Assembly (NCBI RefSeq): GCF_029931775.1
Contig: NC_079332.1
Coordinates: 18,607,803 to 18,671,802 of the forward strand
From: Euleptes europaea
Lineage: Eukaryota > Chordata > Lepidosauria > Squamata > Sphaerodactylidae
Direction of reading: 5' to 3'
Length of the DNA: 64,000 nt
Positions 1 to 12,400 of the stretch are shown here, piece by piece. Every line of letters starts with the position of its first letter. The stretch's first letter is position 1. The notes under the pieces were generated by a model. It made no database searches. It had not been told where the DNA came from and was given only the letters and a program-made list of their open reading frames with translations. A program made the position numbers and the translations under genes.

Positions 1-645
1 AAACGAGTGAGGTGTGGCCCGGCATCAGTGGGCCCTTCTGCCTGCCTGCCTTCTTTTTGAAACCAAACCTTTTGCCCTCCAAATTGTCGAGAGAGCCTCC
101 AAAGGGGTGCACTTAGCACACACACACCCCAAACACACAGATCTTCCACACCTTATGATCTGGAAACGGATCTCCCTCCTCCCCAAACTCTCCTATTATG
201 AACCTATGGAGAGCCCCAACCACTGGCCCATCTGGCCGCAGCTCCGGCAGAGAAGGCTCTTTCCTGACACCCGCCACCCCTCTTTCCATGGGAGATGCTG
301 GGGATGGAACCTGAAACATCCCCCAGACACTCCTCTGAACTCCTCCTCCCTCGAGGGAGGTTTTCCAATCTAGACTCCGAAAGGCAAACAAGTAATAGCT
401 CAACTCCGTCCAAGATAAACAGCAAACGCGAATAAAGCATCTTGTTGACAGGATGCACGACTTGGAAACAACAGGCAACCTCTGCTCCTTGCTCAGGAAC
501 ACACTTCAGCAGGGAGCCAGAGCCTCGGAACAAAACGTTTTGGCGTCCCCGTCTACAAACTGTTGTTTACCAGATAAACCACCCTTTGAAAACCCAGGGG
601 GAGGCAAGAGAACTTCCTCTCCTAAGGGCTGTTTCAGCATCACTG
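1..645. other. TXNDC11 intron, no feature recognised
   Basis: Ordinary intronic sequence. No exon of TXNDC11, RNA gene or recognisable repeat is seen. Confidence 0.5.
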
Positions 646-865
646 GAGGGGAGGGGCTGTGGCTCAGTGACAGAGCATCTGCTTGGCATGCAGAAGGTCC
701 CAGGTTCATTCCCCGGCATCTCCAGTTAAAGGGACCGGGCAAGCAGGTGACATGAAAGACCCCTGCCTGGGACCCTGGAGAGCTGCTGCCGGTCTGAGTA
801 GACAATACTGACTTCGATGGACCTGGGGTCTGATTCAGTATAAGGCAGTTTCATGTGTTCATGTG
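646..865 (+). mobile_element. Sauria-type tRNA-derived SINE
   Basis: A-box-like gtggctcagtgacagagc and B-box-like ggtcccaggttcattcc in tRNA spacing, then the family body (ggagagctgctgccggtctg) and the tail gtctgattcagtataaggc. The same unit recurs at 31.3, 34.5, 56.2 and 57.9 kb. Confidence 0.85.
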
Positions 866-894
866 TTCTGGAACGTTTTACAAGCACAAAGACA

Positions 895-1105
895 CAACCC
901 AAATGAAGGGTCAGGCTCTGATCTGGGAGACCCGGGTTCAAATCCCTCTTCTGTCACGGAAAATCACTGAGTAACATTGGGCCAGTCAGCTGCTGGGAGT
1001 CAACAAGAAGGGGGCGGTTCTGACCTGCACGTTCCTCCTTAGGGGCCCTTCCAAGGCACCTGTGGGACACTGTGGTGGGGGGGGGGAAAGGAGGCTAGAC
1101 TAGAT
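895..1105 (+). mobile_element. Degenerate tRNA-derived SINE fragment
   Basis: B-box-like gacccgggttcaaatcc is followed by a weak match to the 'gggccagtcac' body of the second SINE family seen at 6.3 and 20.6 kb, ending at a G-run. Old and diverged. Confidence 0.4.
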
Positions 1106-1107
1106 GA

Positions 1108-1890
1108 GCTGCCTGAGTTCACAGAATCAGCATTGCTGAAGATGGCCTTCTAGCCTCTGCTGAAAAACCTCCAGGGAAGGAGAACTCACCACCTCCCAAG
1201 GAAGCCTGTTCCACTGAGGAACCGCTCTGGCTGTTAGAAAATTCTTTCTAATGTCTAGACAGAAACTGTTTTAATTTAATTTCAACCCGTTGGTTCTGGT
1301 CCGACTTTCTGAAAACAATTCGGCACCCTCCACTCTATGACAGCCCTTCAAGTACTTGAAGATGGTTATCATATCCCCTCTCAGTCGTCTCCTCTCCAGG
1401 CTAAAGATACCCAGCTCCTTCAACCTTTCCTCATAGGACTTTCCTCTCCAGACCCCTCACCATCTTTGTTGCCCTCCTCTCGACATGTTCCAGCTTGTCT
1501 ACATCCTTCTTAAATTGTGGTCTTCTTAAATTGTGGTGCCCAAAACTGAACACAGTAATCTAGGTGAGGTCTAACCAGAGCAGAATAAAGCGATACCATC
1601 ACTTCGCGTGATCTGGACACTGTACTTCTGTTGATACAGCTCAAGATCGAATTTGCCTTTTTAGCTAACACATCACACTGCTGACTCATGTTCAGTGTTT
1701 GGTCTACTAAGACCCCAAGATCCTTTTCACACACACTACTGCTCAGACAAGTCTCCCCCATCTTATAATTATGTATTTGATTTTTCCTACCTAAATCCTC
1801 GTAACAAATGAGTTCGACACCCCTGCCAAAGAGGAATCCCATAGCCAACACTGGTTCCTGGATGTGTGGGCCCATTAGGGTTGTACACAT
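1108..1890 (-). mobile_element. CR1 LINE 3' part
   Basis: The minus strand encodes the CR1 ORF2 C-terminal motif [20 protein letters not shown] and the downstream LNQ / PSLE region with interruptions, ending in the CR1 3' segment. 5'-truncated, as is usual for CR1. Confidence 0.85.
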
Positions 1891-1892
1891 AC

Positions 1893-2352
1893 ATCTGTGG
1901 CACTTCCTACTATGCTTTTATGGGCATCATCCTCCAGACCTCTTGGAGGACTGGAGACGTGCCACAAGACTGGAGGAGGGTGAACGTTATCCCAATTTTC
2001 AAAAAAGGAAGGAGGGACGACCCAGGAAACTACAGGCTAGTCAGTTTGACCTCTGTCCCAGGGAAGATACTGGAGCAGATATTAAAGAGATCAATCTGCG
2101 AGCATCTGAGGGACAACTTGGTGAGCTGGGGAAGTCAGCATGGATTTGTCCCCAACAGGTCCTGCCAGACCAACCTTGTTTCCTTCTTTGATCAAGTGAA
2201 GAGCTTACTGGATCAAGGGAATGTGGCTGATTTTGTTTACCTGGATTTTAGTAAGGCTTTTGACAGGGTTCCCCATGATGTTCTGATGGGTAAACTAAAG
2301 GACTGTGGACTGGACCCTAGGATAGTTAGGTGGACAGGGAACCGCACTCAAA
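1893..2352 (+). mobile_element. CR1 LINE reverse-transcriptase fragment
   Basis: An open frame reads DWRRVNVIPIFKKGRRDDPG, GNYRLVSLTSVPGKILEQIL, GFVPNRSCQTNL and VYLDFSKAFDRVPHDVL, the fingers and palm start of a CR1-clade reverse transcriptase. It stops before the catalytic DD box. Opposite orientation to the adjoining CR1 at 1.1-1.9 kb. Confidence 0.92.
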
Positions 2353-2354
2353 GA

Positions 2355-2580
2355 GTACTTTGGTCACATTACAATACAAAAGTCACTGGAAAAGACAATC
2401 ATGCTAGGGAAAGTTGAAGGCAGCAGGAAGAGAGATGGATTGACTCTATAAAGGAGGCCACGGCCCTCAGTCTGCAAGACCTGTCGATAGGACATTTTGG
2501 AGGACATTGATTCATAGAGTTGCCACAAGTTGGAAGCGATTTGACAGCACTTAATACACACACATACACACACACATGCT
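2355..2580 (+). mobile_element. BovB/RTE-like LINE 3' end
   Basis: It matches the 3' coding end seen at 9.8-10.2 kb (FGHI..., [15 protein letters not shown]) and the tail gttggaagcgatttgacagc with a CA-rich microsatellite. Typical of RTE-clade elements of squamates; the family name is from memory. Confidence 0.7.
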
Positions 2581-3320
2581 CTGGCCAAATACTCTAACCA
2601 CGGCATGCTAGCTGCCCAACAACTCTGCCATACCCCATCAGCCCACCGCCCCAACCCAAGCTCCTAAATTATTCTACATGCTTTAGTTCAAAGGTACGGC
2701 CTCCTTTTTCTTCCCATGCGCCGGCTCTGCAGTGAAGGCAACTGCCTCATGCAGCGGGGTCTGTGGTGCAGAATGGGGCATGACCCACCGGGAGGTTCTC
2801 TGGGGCAAGCCCCAAGAGCTGCACCATGGCTCAGGGACTGATTCCTGTGGAACTTCACCAGATTTCCCTGGCAAAATGGTTTAATTAGGGTGGGACACCA
2901 TTTGTTTTTTCTGCGTTGCACCCCCAAATATCTCAGGCCATCCTGCCTCCTGCTTCGGTGCTTTCCTACTGGCAGCAGAGGACAAAACAGGACAGGAAAT
3001 GTTGTCGTCCGTCCTGGCTGACTGCCCCACTGGGATGACCTGCCCTAGGCTGAGGTGACCGTCAGCAAGAAGCCAAACCAAATAAGCCTCACGAGATACA
3101 TCAGGCACTGCACTGTACTGAGGGGGCCGCCCAACCCCATCAAAACCACCAAGGCGGAGCAAATTGTACCCATAAGTACGCCACCCCTCCCGTGCACCTC
3201 AGATCAAGCCTGAAAGGACTCTGCTGCCTTGGGCTCAGCAAAGGATGCTGTCATGAGAGGCGGATGCAGACGGCAGGAGCCCAAGACACTGAAAATGGAG
3301 GGCATGCGGGCGGCGTTCTT
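2581..3320. other. TXNDC11 intron 5, no feature recognised
   Basis: No exon, RNA or interspersed repeat was recognised between the RTE tail and exon 5. Confidence 0.45.
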
Positions 3321-3322
3321 AC

Positions 3323-3416
3323 CTTTGTGTAAGGAATGCAAGGCTGAAGTGAAGAATGTCAAGTAACCTGGGGGCTGAGGCGAATGGTTGAATTCAAAAT
3401 ATCCCAAGACTCCAGG
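3323..3416 (-). CDS. TXNDC11: TXNDC11 coding exon 5 (last in window)
   Basis: 94 nt encoding [19 protein letters not shown] through LHSLHK plus one base. The acceptor is tttgcag and the donor gtaagaacg. The next human residues (DYLGTVRFG) were not found in positions 1-3322, so exon 6 should lie to the left. Confidence 0.95.
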
Positions 3417-6400
3417 CTGCAAAGACGAAGACAGCATAGAGAGGGGGCTGCAGAGAGCCAGCGACAGAAAAACAAACCTGAGAGGCACCGGCTGAATTCG
3501 TGGAAGGCGATGACCCCCAACGTTTGCATCTGCAAAAAAGGCCACTTGCCTGCAAAAAGCAGCCAGTAAGGGAAGGAGGCAGCTTGGGCTGGGAAAGGGG
3601 CCAACTCTCCCCTTCCCCATCACCCTGACTGAAGCTGCTCCCGGTCCCCAGACTGCTTTACACTCTGGTTGGGAAACATCCCCAAGCAAAAGGGGGACCC
3701 CTCTTTTTTCCCTTGTGCGACCAGGAGCACAAGGTGGAGAGAAGAGTTAAATCCTCCTTTCCCAGGCCGAAGCCCTGAACCAGGCCAGCCTTCCTTCCTT
3801 GTAGCGAAAGTGTACGCTTGGGCCCCCACTCATGCCTTCAGGCAGAGCCAAGGAAACTGCCGAACCCCACACAATATTCCACGAGTCACGGGGAAAATCC
3901 TGAACACGTTTCCAACGCTGATGGACTCGGCCAGGTCTATTTATTATGGATGTTCCTTGGTGTTAAATCAAATAAAGAAGAAGAGTTGTTTTTTATACCC
4001 AATTTTCTCTACCTTTTAAGGTGAATCAAACTGGTTTACAATCTGCTTCCCAACCTCTTCCCACAACAGACACCTACTGAGGTCAGGTGGGGCTGTGAGA
4101 GTTTGGAGAGAACTGTGACTGGCCCAAAATCACCCAGAAGGCTTCATGTGGAGGAGCGGTGAATCCAATCCAGTTCTCCAGATTAGAGTCCACTGCTCTT
4201 AACCAGTACGCCACACTGGCTGTCGGTAAGATAACATAAACCAGTAAGATAACATAAAACAAGCAGGGAGAATGCCGTCCAGAGTGGGTTGTAGGGACCG
4301 AATCCCTTCTTTTTTGTTCCACCTCTGCACAGGCTCCCAATATGCTTTTGGGTGTAATTCAAGGTGCTGCTATTGACCTTTAGCGACCTGAAGGATTGCC
4401 TACTCCCGTATGAACCTACCTGACCACTTCGGTCATCTTCAGAGGCCCTGCTTCGGATGCCCCCACCTTCTGAGATTAGGCGAGTGGCAACTCAAGAAAA
4501 GGCCTTTGCAGTGGCCTTGAGCCTGTCACGGCTGCTCAAATCGCGTTCCTTTCCAAACTGGCAAAAACCAAAGAAGCTAGACCTGGGCCATGACAGGCCA
4601 GCAGACTTAAACTGGAAAGGGAAGACCTACCGGGCCAGGCAATGTGAATCCAAGCCCTCGTGCATACACTAAGGTGTGGGCAGAGATCATGGGAAGTAGT
4701 AGCATGGCTTCCGAGAGGATTTTGTGCCATGTGACACGTCTGTCCCTTTCTGACAATGCAGTGCGTCACCGCCCCAACCCCACTGCCAACGGGACTTCTC
4801 ACTACCATGCCCTGACCGCAACGGCTGACAGAATTTCAATTGGCAGGAAGCGGGGCGATTGGCAAGCCTTGTATCGGCCTTTTGTTTCAGAAGCGCCACA
4901 GTGGAGGATGCAGCTCCCTATGGACCCCAAAAGAAAGCAGTGTGTGCGTCGCACCAGGGACGCACTTGATGCAAAACAGGGAGAAGTTACCTCGTAGCTG
5001 GAGAGAAACCGCTGCAGACTGGACTGGGACGAGATATAAAGCAGCGGGGTCATCACCCGGCGAACAAATTTTTCAATGTAAACAGCATTCAGTGGTCCTT
5101 TGTATTCAATGGGCCCAAAGCTAGTGTTAAAAAAAGAAGAAAAAGTGTATATTAAAGTTTGAAACTTAAACTGCAACTGCCTACAAAGAAAGATTTTTGA
5201 GCTGGCCATGGGAGTGTGTAAGGCCTGGACAGCCAAGTGCAAAGTGTCAAGTGCAAAATATCAAAGGAAGAAGAGGAGGAGTTGGTTTTTATATGCCAAT
5301 TTGCTCTACCTTTTTAAGGAGAATCAAACTGGCTTACAATCCCCTTCCTCTACCACAACAGACACCTCGTGAGGGAGGTGGGGCTGAGAGAGTTCGGAGA
5401 GAACTGTGTCTAGCCCAAGGTCACCCAGCAGGCTTCATGTGGAAGAGTGGGGAATCGGACCCGGTTCTCCAGATTAGAGTCCATCACTCTTAACCATTAT
5501 GCCACGCTGGCGATCCATTTGTTCAAGCCCTGCCGTTTCATGACGTTTTCCCTCCCAGGTCCAAACGGCACCTTTGTTCAGCCACTGTGGAAAATGATGA
5601 ACATTTGCAGACATTCCGTCAGACAGCTGCAATTCCCTCCCGCTGTTCCACCGCGTTCGACTGCTGACTAACTGTGCCTTTGGGTGTTACGAAAGGAAGC
5701 CGAGGGCTCACACCACGCATGAAACAGCACTTGCTCTTTCGTGTGGCCTGGCGCCCCGGAGACACAGCCAACAGTCACACACGATGGGAGTGCAGTTGGG
5801 TATCTCATAAAAGCACTGGCAGATTCCTTCTTTCTGGTGCCCGATTTTCAGTCCAGCCAACCAAGCCTGAAGGAAGCACGAAGAGACCGAAGCAGTAAGA
5901 TCCTCAGACAGGGACACGTGATGCTGGCCCCGGCAGCTGAAATACATTTGGGTTCCCTCCTGCATGCAAGGCCGAGCGCAAGTCTGTCTCTTTAGTTAAC
6001 TTGTCTCCCTGGCTTCACAAAATCTTCCCTTTTGAAATAACTCCTCGGCGGCACGGCTAGAGCGGAGCATGCTCGCTAGCTGATCCATCCGAGCATGGGG
6101 AAGCAATGAGGCAGAAGGGCAGGGACGGAGGGGGTCAGGAGGGGGAAACGGAGAGGTGCAGGTATTTAATTCCCAACCTCCACGCTCAGCCTCTGCTTTG
6201 TTTTTTGTTTTTAATCTCCAGAAACGGTCCACAAGGGCTTGAAATGTGCTCTCTCAAATGTAGATTGAATTAGCATACAAACTCCCTGACAGCTACCAAT
6301 GAATAAGAGCCAGTGGGTGTAGTGGTTAAGAGCAGTGGTTAGGAGCAGTGGACTCTAATCTGAAGAACTGGGTTTGATTCCCCACTCCTCCACATGAGCG

Positions 6401-9400
6401 GCGAACTCTAATCTGGTGAACCGGATTGGTTTCCCCACTCCTATGCATAAAGCCAGCTAGGTGACATTGAGCCAGTCACGCTTCTCTCCGAACTCTCTCA
6501 GCCCCACCTACCTCACAAGGTGTTTGTTGTAGGGGGGAAGGGAAGGTGACTGTAAGCTGGTTTGATTCTTCCTTAAGTGGTAGAGAAAGTCGGCATATAA
6601 AAACCAACTCTTCTTCTTCTACCCCCTCACCATAAATATCTGGCTACGTATCAGGCAGAAGGAACATCCAATCTTATTTGGCAAGTGACTAAATTGCATT
6701 GCAAAATAATTTAAAAATCGCACACTCGAGGAGTTATCCTGACTCAAGGACAAGACGAAGAACCCTCTTTTCCATACAGTTAACTCGGATAAACAAAAGC
6801 TTTAATATAGAGGTAGAACAGATGAAATCCCTTTATTTTAAAAATAAAACATGCTTCTCCTGATTGTCAGTAGATGTAGGGTTTTTTTTGGGGGGGGGGG
6901 GGAAAGGCATAAGAAAGAAGCAAAGAAAACTCAGTCCAAGAACCTACATGCATTCAGCAGGAATGATCCGCCTGCCACAAGCGGAACGCCCAAGCAGCTC
7001 TTACAAAGGACTCATGAAGTCAGGCCTGGGCATGATGGATCAGCCAACACACAGCTGGTGAGGGAGCCCTCATCCAGTTGGGAAAGCGCCTCCCCAGCCT
7101 TGGCATTGTGGTCCTGTTGTTAAGATGGTCCCTCCAGGGCACCTGGGGGATTCTTACCTCCGATGGTACAAGTAGATCACTGGAAAGTAAAAGAAGTGTT
7201 TCTGTTTCCGGCACCGCCCCTGGTTCCACCAGCAGTTGATGGCGACAAACAACACCTGCAGCACAAAAACAGATACGCAGCATAAGCAGAAGGGACTTGA
7301 TGAGGCGACTGAGCTTCAAAGAGAAGGAGCAATGAACCGGTGAAGGAGAAACCTCCCAACTGCACGGCAGAAGCCCCTTGGACACCTGCCCTCAGCCCTG
7401 GCCAAGACTTCAACAGGGAGAAGGCTGGAGAAGTTAAGCTCAGCGCTGTCGTCTACTTAAAACAGGCCGCAACGGCCCTAGGAGGAGCGGTTAAAACAGG
7501 GCTGTTTAGCTTGGAAAGGAGGCGGTTAAAGGGAAACATGATAAAAGTCTATAAAATTACGCATGGTGTGGAGAGAGCGGACAGGGAGAAGCTTTTCTCC
7601 CTCTCTCATAATGCCAGAACGGGGGGTCATTTGCTGAAGCTGGAGGGGGAGAGATTCAGCACAGACAAAATGAAGTATTTCTTCACACGACGTATGGTTA
7701 AATTGTGGAACTCCCTGCCCTAGGATGTGGGGATGGCTGCCAACTTGGAAAGCTTTAAGAGGGGAGTGGACATGTTCATGGAGGAGAAGGCTATCCCTGG
7801 CTACTAGTCAAAATGGATACTAGTCATGATGCATACCTATTCTCTCCCGTCTCAGAGGAGCACGCCTGTTCTATTAGGTGCTGAGGAACCCAGGCAGGGT
7901 AATGCTGCTGCAGCCATCTTGCTTGTGGGCTTCCTGGAGGCATCTGGTTGGCTACTGTGGGAATAGACCGCCGGGCTTGATAGGCCTGGGTCTGATCCAG
8001 CAGGGCCTTTCTTGTGTTCTTACAGCCCCAAACCTGGCCCAGGATGGAAGGGGGGTCATTCCCTTTTTGGTGCTGTCAGAGAAGAGAGGGTCATGTTCCC
8101 TCTTCCTTCTGACAAGCCCCACAAACGACCCTGCAGAAAAACAGTTTGGTGGATAAAATGCAGAGGCAGCAGAGCCTTAGGGACCTCAACCTCCAATGGG
8201 ATTCACACACACAAGCATCCATCACACATGCATTTCATTCCTAGCCCCCTCTTCCAGTTCAAAAACAAACACAGCTATATATAAAAGTCGGTCAGACCAT
8301 ATGAATCACAGAGGCACAAACCAGAAAGCCAGATGCCGGCCTCCAAAGTCTCTCCATCCACGTATCCTAAGGCTTCTGAAAACCAACAGACGAGGCTTGG
8401 GAAAGAGGAGCAGAAGCACAGCTCTGGTGAGTGGTCAGCCCACAAGGCTAGGGCAGGCACAGGAAAGGCCCTGCGTCTTGCAGGTGAACTTCTAACACCC
8501 TGAACTGAGGGAGCCTGGAAAAGGACCCTGGGCAATAACCTCAACGGACAAGCTGCCTGACTTGAAAATAAACTCAGCACAAACATTCTACAGGCAGTTG
8601 ACCAGATAGAATAAAACCTCAAGTTGTAGTAAAACAACAGAGAGGGAGGGAACAAGGAGAAATAAAAGGAGCGGTCGTTCTCTTCCAGACAGAATTGTTA
8701 TTGTAGTCACAGAATCATAGAGTTGGAATGGGCCACCAGGGTCACCAAGTCCAACCCCCTGCACAATGCAGGAAATTCACAACTGCCTCCCCCCCACACC
8801 CCCAGTGACCCCTACTCCATGCCCAGAAGACGGCCAAGGTGCCCTCCCTCTCACAATCTGCCTAAGTTCATTGAATCAGCATTGCTGACAGATGGCCATC
8901 TAGCCTCTGCTTAAAAACCTCCAGGGAAGGAGCGCTCACCACCTCCCAAGGAAGCCTGTTCCACTGAGGAACCGCTCTGACTGTTAAGTTCTTCCTAATG
9001 TCTAGACAGAAATTATTTTTATTTCAACCTGCTGGTTCTGGTCCGACCTTCTGGGAAAACAGAAAACTACTCGGCACCCTCCTCTCTATGACGGCCCTTC
9101 GAGTACTTGAAGAAGGTTCTCATATCACCTCTCAGTCTTCATGACCGGCTGGGACCCAAAACTGCCCACATGCCTGCAGAGAGAACTTACGCACAGGGTG
9201 AGGGCGTGCACATATGTATCCCCCTTCTGGAGGCAACACCCTCATACCTCAGGCAGAAGAGGGACACCCCCCCCATCTTTGGTGGAGAAGAAATGGCCTG
9301 CCAGGAGGAGGAGATTGGAAAGGAGGCCGATGGTGGAAGCCTGGCTCTCTGAACCCCCAACCCCTGTGGTTATTTACACAGCACTGCCAGTGTTTCAGAA

Positions 9401-12400
9401 GATGCCCTAGCGCACAGTTTCCCAAAATGTTTTAATACTAAACCAACACTGCAAAGTGAGAGGGGGAATTTAAGAAGACTCCCAGGGTAGAGAAACTTTG
9501 CCCCCGTTAGCCTGGGGATCTAGAAACTACCAAACATGTCCTCTTCAGATGTAACTTCTATACGACAGTTCGGACTAAGGTCATCGTACCACTGATAAAG
9601 AAAATGAGTCTTGGTAGAGAGGCGGAATAGACTAATAAGTATCTGATGAGAGAGAATCCTCCGATTACAGCTCAGGTGGCAAAATACTGCATGGCTGCAG
9701 TGGAGATTCGACGCCTTAGAGTAACCTCCATGAATTAACTGAAATGTTTAAGTCGGCTGTTTTAGATTGTGTGTGTGTGTGTGAAGTGCCGTCGCTTCAG
9801 AATTATGGCGAATGAATCCTATGAATCCATGTCCTCCAAAACGTCTCATCTTTGACAGCCTTGCTCAGATCTTGCAAATTGAGGGCCGTGGCTTCCTTTA
9901 TTGAGTCAATCCATCTCTTGTTGGGTCTTCCTCTTTTCCTGCTGCCCTCAACTTTTTCTAGCATGACTGTCTTTTCCAGTGACTCTTGTCTTCTCGTAAT
10001 GTGACCAAAATATGATAGCCTCAGTTTCGTCATTTTAGCTTCTAGGGTCAGTTCCGGCTTGACTTGATCTATAAGCCACTGATTTGTTTTTTTGGCAGCC
10101 CACAGTATCCATAACACTCTCCTCCAACACCACATTTCAAAGGAATCTACTTTCTTCCTATCAGCTTTCTTCATTGTTTTAGATAAGGAATGTAAATTCA
10201 ACATTTGTATACGATTTATGTTTTATCTGGCTTAAAGCTGCAAATAAATATTATTATTATTATTATTATTACTAAATCAATATAGCAGGGAGGAATTAGT
10301 TAGCGTCACCTTAGATACGTTTTATGACATTTATAGAGCTGGAAATTATATATGTATATTATATGTATTGTGGTATTTTTATATGGTATTGTATGTATTA
10401 GGTGGTTTTAAATGATGTAGATGTCATATGATGTTACCCGCCCTGAACCCACCTTGGTGGGGAAAGGGAAGGATAGAAGTCTAATGAAATTTAAAAATTA
10501 AATAGAATGGGATGCTGAATGCATGGGGGGTGTTGGAGACCAGGACTGAATGTAAGGCGATGGAATGCAGTGGTGCAGGCGCTGGGAAGGAAGAACATAA
10601 AAAAAGCCCTGCTGGATCAGACCAAGGTTCCATCAAGTCCAGCAGTCTGTTCACACAGTGGCCAACCAGGTGCCTCTAGGAAGCCCACAAGACGGCTGCG
10701 GAAGCAATGATCCTGCCTGTGTTCCACAGCACCTAATGTCATAGGCATGCTCCTCGGATGCTGGAGAGAAGAGGTATGCGTCATGACTAGTATCCATTTT
10801 GACTAGTAGCCATGGATAGCCCTCTCCTCCATGAACATGTCCGCTCCCCTCTTAAAGCCTTCCAAGTTGGCGGCCATTACCACATCCTGGGGCAGGGAGT
10901 TCCACAATTTAACTATGCGTTGCGTGAAGAAGTACCTCCTTTTATCAGTTTAGAATCTCTCACTCTCCAGCTTCAGCAGATGACCCCGCGTCCTGGTATT
11001 ATGCGAGAGGGAGTAAAGCTTCTCCCTGTCCACTCTCTCCAAACCATGCATAATTTTATAGACCTCTATCATGTCTCCCCTTAACCGCCTTCTTTTCAAG
11101 CTAAATAGCCCTAAGCGTTTTAACCGTTCCTCATAGGCCAGTTGCTCTAGTCCCCTAGCTTACGAACACGCCTGGGACCTTTTCTTTAATCCACCAAAGC
11201 GCATGTGTGGTTGTGCCCCAAAAGCTGTGTGCAGTCTGAAAAACAGCTGTCCAAAATGAGCCACCCTGAGAGCAAAATAAGAGCAGAGTGAAAAATGGGC
11301 ATTGAAAGGCAGCTCTGCCCCCAGCTGACCTGGTCTGCCAGGCTGATGGCCACCTTCTCAATGTCTTCCCGGGCCGCAATGGACTGCCCGCACCAGGGGG
11401 CGTAGAAGAAGAAGAGGGTGACTTCCGAGTCTTGGCGGACAAGCTCCGCGTGGTCCAGCTGCCCCAGGAAAAAATCAATGACTGGCGACGTAGAGGAGAA
11501 GAAGTTCACAGGAAGCTTTGCTGGCATCGTCACATCTTTTGCGCGGCTGCCGGGTAAGAAAGGAGAGAGATGCTTGTCAGGAATCATAGAATCATAGAGT
11601 TGGAAGGGACCTCCAGGGTCATCTAATCCAACCCCCTGCACGATGCAGGACATTCACAACTACCTACCCCACACACCCCCAGTGACCCCTACTCCATGCC
11701 CAGAAAATGATCACAATGCCCTCCCTCTCATCATCTGCTTAAGGTCATAGAATCAGCACTGCTGACAGATGGCCATCTAACCTCTTCTTAAAATTGGTTA
11801 TCCGGGCTGTGTAACCGTGGTCTTGGAATTTTCTTTCCTGACGTTTCGCCAGCAACTGTGGCAGGCATCTTCAGAGGATTAACACTGAAGGACAGTGTCT
11901 CTCAGTGTCAAGTGTGTAGGAAGAGTAATATATAGTCAGAAAGGGGTTGGGTTTGAGCTGAGTACTGTCCTGCAAAAGTAATGTGCTAATCATTGTCCTG
12001 TAAGTATCAAGATAATGTGCTAATGAGGGTATGGTATGTTAATATGGAACCATTGTATCCTGAAGTGATCTGTTAATGTGTGTAATCCCAGGCTAATCTG
12101 CATGGCTATTGTTGACTGTTGCCTTTGTTAGTCTGGAGGTTTTCAGAACAGGAAGCCAAGTCTTATTCATTCTTAAACTCTCCTCTTTTCTGTTAAAGTT
12201 GTGCTGATGTTTATGAATTTCAATGGCTTCTCTGTGCAATCTGACAAAATAGTTGGTAGAATTGTCCAGTCTTTCAGTGTCTTGGAATAAGACCCTGTGT
12301 CCTGTTTGTGTCAGTCCATGTTCAGCCACTGCTGATTTCTCAGGTTGGCCAAGTCTGCAGTATCTTTCATGTTCTTTTATCCTAGTTTGTATGCTGCGTT

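Noticed and set aside
113-502. A further TXNDC11 exon at the left edge
   Set aside because: The minus-strand ORF has no similarity to the expected DYLGTVRFG continuation.
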